Of a stretch of 64,000 nt of DNA, positions 32,372 to 44,475 are shown in pieces; position 1 is the stretch's first letter; each line of letters begins with the position of its first letter. The notes below the pieces were generated by a model that had not been told where the DNA came from, ran no database searches, and saw only the letters and a program-made list of their open reading frames with translations. Source of the stretch: Ophiura sarsii (Eukaryota > Echinodermata > Ophiuroidea > Amphilepidida > Ophiuridae); the NCBI GenBank assembly GCA_035610835.1, contig CM069454.1:67590291-67654290 (forward strand), in the 5' to 3' direction. Made by a program: the position numbers and the translations under genes.

Positions 32372-32707
32372 TTAAGGAGTAGAGTCTTTCTTGGTCGGCC
32401 TCCATGGAGACCCCTCATGTGCCATATTATGCTGGAGTGTCTGCCATGATATCTTGGTCCAATAATTGCCAGGGTTGTTCAGGAGAGCATTGATGGTGAT
32501 CTGTGGATTGTTGTTGGCCTTTCGCAATACTTTTCTTGCCAAACAAGGGGACACCGCTGGCTTCCGACTGCATCCTTCAATGTTTTTTAGTGAGTTGAAC
32601 GTCTTGTTCTTCCTAATTATGCTTTGTGTGGTGGATTCTTGCACTTGGAATTGTTTCGAAATAGCTCTGTAGCCTTTCCCCTCTTTGTGAGCATTCACAA
32701 TATGCAC
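32372..32707 (-). pseudogene. Tc1 transposase N-terminal fragment (right half)
   Basis: An open frame of 111 codons contains NAHKEGKGYRAISKQF, IIRKNKTF, RKPAVSPCLARKVLRK and NNNPQITINALLNN. This is the N-terminal DNA-binding part of a Tc1-like transposase (normal length is about 340 residues). It ends at the spacer of the palindrome before any DDE residue. Confidence 0.8.
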
Positions 32708-33586
32708 AAAAAAAGTTATTTGATCTTCTTCGCCATGCTGTCAAAGAGCTAGAGTGTTGTTCTATAATATCCCTCACTGTACATTCAATAGGACACATTT
32801 GTAATGCATCCACATTGTATGCACACATCATGGGATAACTACATAACAATATAAAAGCCTATCACACAATATAAAGAATGTTTGGAATGTCAAAAACATG
32901 TGTATTATCACAAAAAGTGTCCTCAATCCTTAGACTTGGTATGGGGTATGAATAATTTTGGACAGGCATAAAAACACAATTCTTGTTCAATTCTATTGTT
33001 ATGCAAAAAATGTTGAGCCCAAAGATATAGATTTGTACTTGCAAACTAATTGTCTTTAGTGTAAAGCGAAAGTTCCACCACTCCAGCTGGTATAGATATG
33101 AGAAAAACGCAAAAAACTCATATTTTCCAAGGGGTATGAATAATTGTGGGCTTAACTGTACATAATGTGTGCATACGTTTGCAAGTGTACCTGAAAAAAC
33201 ACAGTCAAAGTAAGGTGTGAATAACTCCACATCAAAATATTAAATAAACAAAACGAAACGAAACAAAATCAAAATCGAACTATATACACAATCATATGTT
33301 TCGTTCCTATTCAAACAAATAGACGATTCCAGTTAGCACATTTGTTATCATATTGATTTAAGTCTATTATTGCTTATTGCTGCCGATTTTTCGAAAGAAT
33401 TTCATGTTTAAAAGTTATTAAATTTGGTTTTGTAATTTGTACTCTCGCCCTATGGAATTTAGTTAATAATAGTACAAGGTCAAGAGCATCGTCTTTCTGT
33501 GTGCCTAAAATATCAATTAGAGGCGTTATATTGATATTTCTTAGAGTTGGGGCTAGTATTCATCTAATATATAGTTGAATTTGTTT

Positions 33587-34151
33587 CTAGAAACTTGTAA
33601 CAATATCACATTGGTATAGCAAGTGAAAAATAGTTTCCGTTTTGGAGTTGCAGAGACTGCAGTGATTTTTATTTTTTATTTTCATTTTATAAAGCAAACG
33701 GTGTGTGCCCAATATGTTGTTTAGTATTCTGTACTGGAACCAATGAAATTTTGCATCTTTTGTAATTTGCATTGGTCGATAGCATATTCGTTGCCATTCC
33801 TTTAAGTTGATTGAAACTCCTAGTTCGTGTTGCCATTTCAACGGACTGTTACAAGATGTCTTAACATTCTTTAGCAATAGTTTATAGAACGGTTTACAAC
33901 CTTTCTTCGCTCCTAAGAGCAGGTCATACGCCATTGGTGTAAAGGGTTCCAGCTCTGCCTCTGCCAATACAAGGCCATTTACTTTTGATCGAATTCACAA
34001 TACCAGAATATTCGATAATATTTGAGCATATATGATATTTGTTACAAAATTCACGGAAAGAAAGAAATTTACCATTACTTTTCAACAAATCATTTATGAA
34101 CACAACGCCTTTAACATACCAATGTTTATATCTTACAGATGGATTACCCAC
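33587..34151 (-). pseudogene. C-terminal fragment of an L1/Tx1-like LINE ORF2
   Basis: Two overlapping minus-strand frames (34151-33924 and 33967-33587) together give SVRYKHWYVKGVVFINDLL, FHWFQYRILNNILGTHRLL and HCSLCNSKTETIFHLLYQC. The last carries the C-x2-C...H-x4-C pattern at the end of Tx1/L1-type ORF2 proteins. A frameshift separates the two parts near 33950. No RT catalytic motif remains. Confidence 0.8.
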
Positions 34152-34191
34152 CGTTATTTTATCATTCCACCATAAGTAACTGGATGATATA

Positions 34192-34871
34192 CAGGGTGTA
34201 TCAGAAAGAACTGTACCGTGTTTCTAAAATACATTAAAAATACAAGATGATTATTGCTTTAAATTTAAACACCTGCAATATAAAGGTGAACATGTTTCTT
34301 ATATCAATGTTAATTTCATTGAGATATCTCTTTTTGTTCTCGTGTGGTAAGACATAATCGAAAATCGATGAAAAACGTGTTTTCAATTTCAATCAATCCT
34401 CTCTACCACTACCCCCAATATTTCAAACAATGTAGCACACACCACATAAGCAATATTAAAATCTCCTGACAAAGAAAGGAAAGTTAAAACCACTCAAGCA
34501 GAACAAATCCTGGTTTATTTGCGGATTAAAAATCAAAATTTATCTCCAAATTTCACCCACAAAGTATGCAAATATTAAATAGTTATACAAGATGTGAAAA
34601 GTTGAGAGATGGCGACCAAAAATAAACACTGTCCTATAAACGGATGGTAATCACAGGTAGGGTTAGTAATTTCACAGATTTTTTAAAATTATCATTTCGA
34701 CCAAAATTGAAATCTACCATCTTTACCAGAAAGTCTGTATTTTCCATCAGAAATGTCCGATTTTCAAAAATTTTGCTCAAAATATATGTGAGAACAGTTT
34801 AAATAATATCAATCGAATTCATATCGTAATAAATCATATTGCCTCGGTACAGTTCATTCTGATACACCCTG
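34192..34871. mobile_element. 680-bp Tc1/mariner-type MITE in the foldback arm
   Basis: The ends are CAGGGTGTATCAGAAAGAAC and the reverse complement of CAGGGTGTATCAGAATGAAC, flanked by TA. It lies directly next to the LINE's target duplication. Without it, the arm sequence continues as in the left arm (GATGATA then TAGCACGTCTTC). No transposase. Confidence 0.85.
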
Positions 34872-34875
34872 TATA

Positions 34876-35985
34876 TAGCACGTCTTCTTGTTTCAGCGCT
34901 CTCCTCCTAAAATCACTCAATAATGTACATGTATGTTTCAATGTTCTAGCACCTTTAAAATTACTAAATGACGTACGTTTCTATGCTCTAGAATTCCGTT
35001 TAATGATTTGACAATAACGTATATACATTCCCATGTTCCGGCGTTCCTCTACAGCTCTGAACGTACGCTTCTTTTTAAGCCCTCACTTTAAAGCCCTATT
35101 CCAGCTCTCTATTTTAAGATTATTCAATGACGTCCCTGCACTTTCATTTTGAAATCACGCAGTAGCGTACTTCCCGCACTTTCTCAATGATATGTTTCCC
35201 TGTTCCAGCGTACCGTTTAAAGATCACTTAATAACATCATTATATTTCCATGTTCCAACGCTCCCTTTAAAGATTACTCAATAACGTATGTTTTAATGTT
35301 CCAACACTTGTTTAAAATCACAAAGGGTGAACGTTTCCCTGCTGCTCTAACACGCCGTTTATTGATCTGACAATAACGTAAATGTCAATGTTCCAGCGTT
35401 CCTTTTTAAAGCTGATATTTAGTGATAACGTAAGTTTTCTTGTTTTAGCCTTCCCTTTAAAGCCTTATATTCCAGCTCCAGACGTCCCTGTACTTTCTTT
35501 TTGAAATCACTCAGTGGCGTAGTTTTCCCGCACTTCCAGCACTTCTTTTAAAGATTCCTCAATGATATGTTTCTGTGCTAGCATACCTTTTAAAGATCAC
35601 TCAATAACGCATGTGTTAATGTTCTGAATATGACGTACATATCCATGTTCCGGCGTTCCTTTAGAGCTCGCATATAACATTGTTTCCTTGTGTTAGCACT
35701 CCCTTCAAATCCCTATTCCAGCACTCCGTAAGACCACTCACTGACGTACGTTTCCCCTATTCTTGCTGCACTTTCTTTTGAAATCATGCTGCATCGTACT
35801 TTTCCCAGTTCCAGCATTTCCTTTAAACATCCCTCGATGTCATACGTTTCTCTGAACGCTTTTCCCGCGCTCCCTTAAAGATCCCTCTATAACGTGTGCT
35901 CCCTGTTGTAATTCTCTCTTTACATATCGCGTGTTTCCCTGTTCCAGCACTTGCTTTAAATATGACTAAATGACGAGGTACGCTT
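34876..35985. repeat. Right foldback arm, block 3
   Basis: The part up to about 35515 is the reverse complement of 22620-23222, including the segment that pairs with GGGACGTC-TGGAGC. From 35515 to 35985 more degenerate units of the same kind follow (CCCTGTTCCAGC, TTTAAAGATC) without a partner on the left. Confidence 0.7.
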
Positions 35986-36749
35986 CCTATAATCCCATTT
36001 TCAGTAATTTCCAGGTTATTTTTAATGTCAACAGACAGTAAATTAATAAAATGCGGTTATTAATTGATATATATAAGTGACGTGTAAATGACTAGGTAGA
36101 GATAAATGATACAAATTGTCTTTTGCGGCAAACTGTTTAGGTGCACCCAATGCATAAAGTACATACAAATGAACATGGGATTGAGATTCACACTCCATGT
36201 TAGCTGCAAAGCCATGGGCGAGACCAGAACTACGGAGACTTACACGGTATTTGAAATCAAATAATTATTATCAAGAAAAACCAAATGAACTCGTAACTTT
36301 TGACGTAGGTCACTGGAATCAAGATCATAGGTAATCATGTGATGTGCTTGATTCGGGTGGGGAACAAAAGCTCCTGGGTTTTAGGGATTTTGAAGGCAAA
36401 AATGCAGCATTTTGAAGCAGTAATTTTGGCATTAATGATGTATTGAAGGAGGATGGTTAAGCAGCTTGAACCAGTCTTTGCTTGAACACCGCACTGGTGT
36501 TGTACTGGTTGTTGTACTCATTTAGCAACTATCGAATTGAGGTATTCCTCCATTCAATGTGTGCTCATTCAAGCATTACATCACCTGCGTAGTTATAGCC
36601 CCGTTCTAGTGTTGATGTGAACACGTGCATGTGTTTCAAAAATCGTTTCGATGGAGTAACCCATTTTAAAAATATCAGGCATAATCTAAAGGGGAAGTTA
36701 TTTTTGTTGAACTGTGTATAATATGCAGCGATGGAAATAGTAGGGTTCT

Positions 36750-36815
36750 AGTGGGAATCGATCCATGGACCTTTGCATTGTAAGGCACATAACTCAACCA
36801 CTACACTAGCGAGGG
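36750..36815 (-). mobile_element. tRNA-like SINE head
   Basis: On the minus strand there is TAGTGTAGTGG (A box) and, about 35 bp later, GGATCGATTCC (B box). The pattern is that of a tRNA-derived Pol III promoter. No matching acceptor stem could be confirmed, so I treat it as a SINE or tRNA-derived repeat and not as a functional tRNA gene. Confidence 0.55.
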
Positions 36816-36959
36816 GTGAACTGGCCAAGACATGATTTTAATCCCTCTTAATATTACGGAATAAAGCAATACTACTATTATGATCAGTACACACAATATT
36901 ATAGTAATAGAGCTGCGACACACATGATCGTCAACCCCGGGTTGACAGTCATGTGGGTA

Positions 36960-37716
36960 TTTCCATTACTACATATAGATATATATATACTATTCAAGCG
37001 GGTAAGTCATGGATAACATAGATGAATAGGTTTTTTCTGCTCAAATTAAAGTAATTACTGGCATTTATTAGGCAAATTATTATTGATTTGATTGATTATG
37101 TTCTATTGCACACTGAATGACGATTCTAATAAACGTTTTATCTGCTTTCAAGTTGCTGGGTTTGACATGCCTGAATATATTTGCTATAATTTGATAACGA
37201 AAGCGTCAAAATGGATAGAACAAATTCTTAGAACACATTTAAAATTGCTGAACATTATTAATATTATTTATTTTATTTATTTATTTATTTATTCGGACAT
37301 ACACTTTCGGAACAGTGGCATCCGCCAACTTGGCGAATGCGTCCATACAATACAATATAAAAAACAGAAGTAGAATTATATACAAATAATTTACAGAAGT
37401 ATAAATGGTTAAAAGAATCATAGAGAGCTAATAATAGCTTTACGTGCAGCTCATCCACGTTTCAAATATGACTTACAAAACACATCAAATATTGGCAGTA
37501 CGGGAAAGTCATCACTTACTAGTCTATTGGCAGTACGGGAAAGTCATCACTTACCCGTACTGAGAGGTTCATCAGAAAAACCTAGCATTAAACACATTTT
37601 AATAATCAAATTGTTAGAAATAAATATACTCCAGAAAGGTTCAAGATCATGAAATAAGAGTTTAATCTCTAATTTTCGAAACTCATCGACTCTAATGTCA
37701 TTTGGAGCAAAACATA
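36960..37716. other. Repeats and AT-rich sequence, no gene
   Basis: It contains a (TTTA)n stretch at about 37265-37293 followed by CGGACATACACTTTCGG, resembling the end of a dispersed element. It also has two copies of TTGGCAGTACGGGAAAGTCA (37493-37512, 37529-37548). No exon is supported. Confidence 0.5.
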
Positions 37717-38276
37717 CACTGTTAAAAAAATGTTGTAAAATTAACGGTAAAAAGGCTGGCAGCCAATCTGCCAACAAACCCCTGTAAAATTTACATTGTA
37801 CTGTAAAAATTTACAGTAAATAGCTGTAAAATTTAACGGGACACTGTAACATTTTACAGTTTCTTAAACCATTTACTGTAAAAATGCACACAAAAACAAT
37901 ATACTGTATATTTTACAGTATTTTACTGCTTTTTTACAATGCAAAGTAAAATTTACAGGCGTTTGTTGAAAATGTTGTAAAATTAGCGGTAAAAAGCCTG
38001 GCAGCCAATCTGCCAACAAACCCCTGTAAAATTAACATTGATGAAATTTAGGACTTGGTCAAAAAATTGACAAATTTTGTGTGTGTGTAGCTAACATTGA
38101 GAATGTTAAGTCTTAAGCCACTAGCTCAACTTTTCATTTTAGTCAACGATGGCTTAAAGAATCAAGTGTGAAAAATACAGTATTTGACCGGGTTTTTTAG
38201 AAACGGTAAAATATTGTCATATTCCCATCATTTTACAGTGTTTTACATGTAAATTCTACAATGATTTTTTACAGTG
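37717..38276. mobile_element. MITE rich in TGTAAAATTTACAGT
   Basis: About 560 bp with CACTGTTAAAAAA at the left and TTTTTTACAGTG at the right, flanked by TA. It is built of the near-palindrome TGTAAA-TTTACAGT. The segment with GGCAGCCAATCTGCC appears twice (about 37755 and 37997). It abuts the next MITE with only TATA between. Confidence 0.7.
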
Positions 38277-38280
38277 TATA

Positions 38281-39144
38281 CACATGGAAAAAAGTATCGC
38301 ACCACTGTTTTTTTGTTGAAAAGTGCAAATGTTGCCTCGAATTTTGCCACTATGGTGTGATATTAAGGATCATTTGTTTGTGTAAGCTGTCCAACAAAAT
38401 GTTATGCAATAAAAGGGACACATTTTAGTTTGTGACGTAATCGACGTATTGTTTTTCAAGGCCAAGGGGAAAATGCATGTTTTTGTCCAAAAGCATGAAT
38501 GAAACAAGTTTGGGTATTACGCGATATTGAATAGACTTTAAAAACTTAAAATAGTCATTATAGTTGTTCTGTATTTGGCGCAAGATATGTTCCATTTAGA
38601 CGTTATAGGCTACAATGCAGTGAATGAGTCCAAACATGCCATTTTTTATGGTCATAAATTCAGTATATACGAAGAGGTCACCGTTGATTTTTAAAATTTT
38701 ATTTGACCTAGGGCAACACTTCCGCAATATTGCTTTTGTCAATTGAACTTATTTAAAATTTGACCTATTTTGACCGTTGGGTTTACGAAAAAGAGAATTG
38801 TTTCATGTTTGAGGACAGACAATCGGGCAACTTTTGAAATTTGACCCCAGATGACCTTTGACCTTGGAAGACTTGAATGTGTTACCAAGGATTACAACTA
38901 TAGAGATTAATCATCGGGCCTCTCAATATCGCGTTATACCCAAACTTGTTTCATGCATTTCCCCTTGGCCTTGAAAAACATTACATCGATTACGTCACAA
39001 ACTCAAATGTGGCCCTTTTATTGCATAACATTTTGCTAGACAGCTTACGCAAACAAATGATCCTTAATATCACACCATGGTGGCAAAATTCGAGGCCACA
39101 TTTGCACTTTTCAACCAGCGGTGTGATACTTTTGTTTCCATGTG
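38281..39144. mobile_element. 864-bp Tc1/mariner-type MITE with about 245-bp inverted repeats
   Basis: The ends are CACATGGAAAAAAGTATC and the reverse complement of CACATGGAAACAAAAGTATC, flanked by TA. Long arms match up to CCTTGGCCTTGAAAAACA, TTGCATAACATTTTG and TTGGGTATAACGCGATATTG. No transposase. Confidence 0.85.
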
Positions 39145-39977
39145 TATAGATTTAAGAAATGTTTCTTTATGAGTACTTCACGTCCATTTTTTACTTTTGT
39201 CATGGCAAAAACAAATCAGGTTTCATATGCGACACTTTTTATCGACATGCCCTGTATGTTGTTTCGATTTTTTAAATTCAAACTACCGTGTATCAGAGCC
39301 CGTGTACGTGTATGGGTAATATTTTGATAAAATAAAATAAATGTTTGTTTTCTTTCTTAATTTGTTTAGTTAAATACTTAGCTATCTAGGCTGGTTAATT
39401 AGTCATTTGGTACGTAGTTAGTTAGTTAGTTAGTTAGATAGTTATTGAAGAACAAGTATTTGAAATGAGTTTGAAGAGTAATATAAGGGTATAAGGGGAG
39501 TTGAAATTATTTATTCATGCACCACTCTTGAGGTTAGTACAGGATATTCCAAACACTAAGTCCATTCAATGATCACCCCTTTTTAATAGACTTTTTGAAA
39601 TGTTATATTATACTAATAGAATATGTCCTTATATTTAATGTCCCTATATTCAGCAAATACAAGACATGGTGGGTAAGGTAGTTCTAATAAAGTCACAAGC
39701 CGTTTCAGCAGGGTTCTTATCATCTAGGCAAAGATCTCAATAATTGATTGATAAAATAAGTATAAATTATAATGATATTGATCGATTTAATCGATAGTAT
39801 CGATACTTATGCGCCATGAATAGAACACTTGCGTAAACCAAGCTATCAATTACGACAGCATCCTAAACAGGGCTGTCAACTTTTGGGATTTGCTGGGAGG
39901 GAGAGATACATACTCAGAAAAATAATCGTAAAACATGCACAATTTCCCCCCCTTCAGCAGCTGAAATCCTGATAAGT

Positions 39978-40023
<46 letters not shown>

Positions 40024-41188
40024 CGGGGGGGGGGGGGGTAGGGATGATGTTTTCCTCAAATCCGCACGAAAATTGCATGGTCAAAATCGCAAAATGTACC
40101 CAAAATCGCAAATGTACCGACGGAAGCTAGTATAAAGGTGTTGATACACACTTTAATTGAGGTAATTTTGTTGATGCGGGAGATTTTATATGCTATGCGG
40201 GAGTGCGGGAGAAAGAGTGTCTATGAAGAAGAAGACTCCCGCCTAATGCGGGAGAGTTGACAGCCCTGTCCTAAATCCAGCCACCCGTAATACAGTCAAG
40301 TGCTATACAATAGCAGTTTTCTATGGAAGCTCACAACCCGTGGGCCAAGGTCAAAGTACGCGAATGAGTTATGTAAAGAACATTTTTAGTACATTGCACA
40401 AGATACGAATGTAGTTAATATCGCGCTTTTCCAGTGTATTTCCCCAAATGGTTTAGGTAAACAGAGTCATTTACTATATTGACATGTCCCTAAATAAACT
40501 GTATTCCCGGATACCTGCACACAGCACGATCTGAGAAGATAGTGTACATGCAGTCATAGAAACGTTGACGTAACAGGTGGGTCCCCTAAGCTAGTGAAAA
40601 GTATCGACCAATCAATTACGAGTTTTGGACTTCAATCAAGTTGAGCAATTGAGCGTATGATAACTAGAAAATGTTGCCTAATTCAATGCGCGCTCAACAG
40701 AGAAATATACAACACAAAATATATATTTCATAAAAACAGATTGATCAATTACAATACTTCTTTAAATATGGTAAATTATGCATTTGTAAGGCGATGAAAA
40801 ATACAAATACAATTAGGTTAGGAACTTCTTTCAAACTTGACATAATTTATTTATAGAAACACAAAAACAGTGAAACAGGTGCCTAAATCAAGTCAACGCA
40901 CAATTTTAGACCGAAATTGAACATTTTATACACATCATTTTTATACTTTTTTCATCGCTGGTCGTTGAACAAATTGTCAAGATGGAATGTAGATAAAGAC
41001 AGTTTTAATCGTATTATATTTTGCAACTCATGAAGTGACGGAAATTCACTAAAATCGGCACGAAAAGTATGGGCAGTGCACGGTTTGAACAACAACAAGC
41101 AAAAACCTACGGGCTATCAACACACAACACAAGACGACGCGCAAACTTATGCGGGATGATATTTTATAATGGAAGTTTTACGTTACAA
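39145..41188. other. No supported gene; contains a long poly-G tract
   Basis: It has a (GTTA)n stretch at about 39417-39437 and a G-run of about 60 bp at 39978-40038 with a single C. Between about 39866 and 40270 are two matching short segments (CAGGGCTGTCAACTTTTGGG and GAGAGTTGACAGCCCTG), mirror-like ends of a G-rich MITE. Upstream of gene 2 exon 1 I could not identify a promoter. Confidence 0.5.
39866..40270. mobile_element. Probable MITE with CAGGGCTGTCAACT ends and a poly-G core
   Basis: CAGGGCTGTCAACTTTTGGG at about 39868 is mirrored by GGAGAGTTGACAGCCCTG ending at about 40268. The interior has the 60-bp G tract and several 'gcgggag' segments. A target duplication is possible (CCTAAA / CCTAAA), but I am not certain of it. 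Confidence 0.55.
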
Positions 41189-41255
41189 ATGAATAGCTTT
41201 TGGAAATTATTAATATTTTTGTTAATCTGCTGGTCTTGGTGTTATGAAGTGGAAG
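41189..41255 (+). CDS. Gene 2 exon 1: signal peptide of a secreted or membrane protein
   Basis: The ATG at 41189 opens MNSFWKLLIFLLICWSWCYE, a typical signal peptide with one Lys and a strong hydrophobic core. It is followed by VEG and the donor GAAG|GTGAGA (phase 1). An in-frame upstream ATG exists at 41069, but it would bury the signal peptide 40 residues in, so the later ATG is preferred. The phase and sequence (EVE-G) join exactly to the exon at 61706. Confidence 0.6.
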
Positions 41256-41481
41256 GTGAGATTTAGATCAATAAGTAATTAGTTTTTTGTGAGTCATTTT
41301 GTGAGTGTCTCAGTCTGTGTGTGACTAGTACTACGTGTAGTAGAATTCGTAGTAGGAAACACGTCGTTTCATCCCAAAACGGTTTCATCCCAATAATTTC
41401 GGCTACCGTTTCATCTCAATACCGGTTCATCCCGAAGCCGTTTCATCCCCGTTACGGTTTCATCCCGTTACGGTTTTATCC

Positions 41482-43965
41482 CAATTGAAATATTGATTTG
41501 TTGGTTCCGGGGAGAGGAACTCAAATGCGCAGCTATTGGGGAGTGGTTTCTTGGGCTCATCTCGGGGAGAATAGCAAGGCAGCACTTGCACGGGGCGTTT
41601 GTTCGGTTGTCCATGACGGAGTGAGCCTGGGGATAGCGACCCGTGCACAGCCGTCGGCGCGCCGGGAATGTTAATGGTGTCATGCGCTGCCAAATGGATG
41701 GGCTGCCGTAAATAAATTTTACACTTTGGTATTGCACTAAACTTAAGAATATAGAAAGTTATCAACGAAATGTGCCCATTAGAAGAACACGAGAGGAGGA
41801 TCACAGGGGATATCACTGAGTGAGCAAGATAATTAGTTGGTGCTCGATGACCATTGTTTGTCGTTATAGAAAATAGAAAATAGAATAAGACGTAACATGT
41901 TAATTGCACGCCGACACCCGGGACCGTTAGGTTTTTAAGTTCTAAACCAGGTTTACCTTTTTAATTACGTAGTCCAAAATATATTTAATATGTAGCCAAC
42001 GTCACCTCCACGTATGCCTTTGCTGTGGTAACTATTTTACAATATTTGCTACACATTGAATATTGTTTCAAAATTTGTAACGGCGTAAAACTCGTAGTAA
42101 TATTGCTTCTAAATACCTACACGCATATTCTATAAAATAACCATCTCAATCTATACTTTCCAACTGATTTGATCAATGCCAGCTAATCCCGGGGATAGCT
42201 GGGCGTCGTGGACTCTGGTGTAAACAACTCAGTTAAGCATGTGAAAGCCTATCTCACAACATGTTAAACAAGGTATTTAAAAAAAACTGGACGGGGGAGA
42301 TAGAAGACTGTTGAAAGTTCAAGAACAGACATTAACAAACAGCGTTGCTACTATGTTTCCTAACAATTTAACTCTGAAAGGGATTCAAAAGTGTTTTTGA
42401 TATCAAATGAAAGGTCCCATTTCTCATTACACTGATGATGCCCTTAAATCTAGAATAGGGTCAACAACCTTTAAGACGTATGGTTAACATTGATGAAGAA
42501 GTTGGATTGGGGTAATTAAAGTTGTATGGTGGACACCGAATCATTCAGAAATATTATAAGGACACATTGAGAAATAGGTTATGTAAAACTTTTTTTATGA
42601 AAGACTGGTACCTTCTGTTTAAAAAAGTTTGAAAATGAAAATAGGCTTATCCATTTTATTTGCGGCGGTTTTAGACTTTGCTAAACATGCTCAGCATTAT
42701 CAGTCCCGGTATCAGTGCACGCAGTGTACGTATACAACACACTGACCCATCTGCAGGCCGTCAGCTACGCGGAAATCTCTGCACAACGCATGTATACCAT
42801 ACGCCAACATTTCCACCCTGAAAGTACGTTGTGAAATTGCCGTTTCAACACACGCAGCACTATAACAGCACTGAATTGCACTAACAGTGCATGGCAAAGG
42901 TCGAGGGGTTGTTGCCATATCATTGGGCTAATCATATTGAAAAGTTCACCTAGACTGTAACTCTCAGCCGCCCTCTTATGTCGCTATCTTGCAGGCTCCG
43001 ATATTTGTACAGCTTTAGCGTCCGTACGGTAATATTGATGACTGGGGGATGTAGCTTAGGGTTCGCCATAATCATTGGGCTAATTGCGAGACCAAGGCAA
43101 CACGGAACAAAGAGGCCGTGGACTCAGTGACTCAGTATATTACTAAATCATATAATATAATACAAAATAGCATCCAAATAGCTTAGTATATTACTAAATG
43201 GCATCCAAATAGCTGAAATAACTTACTGTGTCCTCTTACCTTCATATTATAACAATATCAATTACATTTGACAACAAAATTGCTTCAGAAGATGATTAAT
43301 GCAAGTTATTAATATTAGCAAATGCCGCGAATTTTAGGGGTTTGTGAAAAGGTTACGAAAAGGTTACGACTTAGAAACGTCGTTTCAAATGACGGGGTCG
43401 CTAATCTCCCCCGTCAAAAAATGTGAGTTAAAAGCAATGATTGATAGCCACATATAAAATTATCGCCATCATGATATGTGCATATAAATGGAATGAATAT
43501 CGACACTTTTTTAAAATTTTAATTGTTGGTCTCGAACGCAAGGATAAGACTAAAAATTATGTTACGAAGCGTATTTATTTCACATGATAAAGTTTAAATA
43601 AATAAAGTAAAGTAGTATATAATATTAAGACAAAAGGACACATTTGTTTATAATTTTAAATATGGCCTAGTTTGGCTACCTAGAACAGAATTAGTGTTAT
43701 GTTGCAAAATAGTTTGGCTTTCTTTTGTTTTGTGTGATTATTTATGTAATTCATTTATTGAGCGTCCCCCACTCGCTTCCATTCATGTAATCAATATTGT
43801 CCAAAACTTATAGCGATTTATAAAGATTAGCCCCTGTAGCGTGAAAGGAGGCATTCACACATCCATCTGTCAGTTATCGCAACGACCAACTAGCGTCCCT
43901 AATGAAGGGGATTAAGTATTCAGCGAAAGTTGCGTGGCGAAGTGTTTCGATTATCGGGTCTACAA
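41482..43965. other. Interior of the GTTTCATCCC element, no gene recognised
   Basis: A 149-codon minus-strand frame at 41460-41909 has no family pattern I recognise. It overlaps the repeat cluster, so it is not called as a gene. Otherwise AT-rich without clear features. Confidence 0.45.
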
Positions 43966-43969
43966 AGGT

Positions 43970-44352
43970 CACGTTTGTACTTATTGCAATGCATTTCTCA
44001 TGGTGATTCCAAATATGGTAATGAACTTCAACAATGTTGACATTTATGAAACATTTTGTGACATTTTGGAATGTCATCTGCAGACGCCTGCCACATGGAC
44101 AGTGTTAACACTTTGCACGCGGCAGGCGTCTGCAGACGATATTCTAACATTTCACAAAATGTTTCAAAAATTGTCAAAATTGTTTAATTTAATTACCATA
44201 TTTGGAATCACCATGGGATATGCATTTAAATAACTACAAACATGCCTAGTATTGGTTCAGTACTCCTTGAGATAGACTTTGAAAATTGGGAAAGGTTTCT
44301 GACAACTCTGTTTTGAATGGGGTAAAACTATAATAGCCGCGTGGAAAGTGTT
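43970..44352. mobile_element. Inverted dimer of AACACTTTCC-family MITEs
   Basis: A truncated reverse copy (about 43970-44106) ends in CTGCAGACGCCTGCC...AGTGTT. It is followed at once by a forward copy (44107-44352) starting AACACTTTGCACGCGGCAGG and ending CCGCGTGGAAAGTGTT. The arrangement is the same as at 10544-11033. Confidence 0.75.
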
Positions 44353-44394
44353 AGCTACCTATTTTTAAGTGTGAATCCCTTAGATTTTCTCTTT

Positions 44395-44475
44395 CCTTTT
44401 CCCTTTTATCTTCCTCCCCTTCTCTTCCTCCCTTTCCTTTCTTTCTCCTTTTCCCTTTTCTTTCCTCTGTGGCAA
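44395..44475. repeat. CT-rich tract
   Basis: CCTTTTCCC, CTTCCTCCCC and similar repeats. A low-complexity polypyrimidine stretch. Confidence 0.7.

Larger units (their letters stand above)
31459..33158. mobile_element. Palindromic Tc1 derivative, 1700 bp, inserted in the LINE
   Basis: Flanked by TA on both sides. Both ends start CAGTTAAGCCCACAATTATT. The two halves (about 31459-32256 and 32367-33158) are imperfect reverse complements of each other over about 795 bp, around a spacer of about 110 bp. Each half carries the first third of a Tc1-like transposase, reading inward: the + strand from about 31870 and the - strand from 32707. The DDE catalytic core is absent, so the element cannot mobilise itself. 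Confidence 0.85.
31352..34178 (-). mobile_element. 5'-truncated L1/Tx1-like LINE with 11-bp target duplication, host of a palindromic Tc1
   Basis: The 11-bp direct repeat ACTGGATGATA lies on both sides (31341-31351 and 34179-34189). The 3' poly(A) appears as a T-run at 31352-31362, so the element is on the minus strand. Without the nested Tc1 derivative it is about 1.1 kb, keeping only the C-terminal coding part. The uninterrupted target is visible in the left foldback arm near 23250, which confirms the insertion site. Confidence 0.8.

Noticed and set aside
41460..41909. A 149-codon minus-strand open frame
   Set aside because: It overlaps the GTTTCATCCC cluster, shows no recognisable domain, and has no splice partner.
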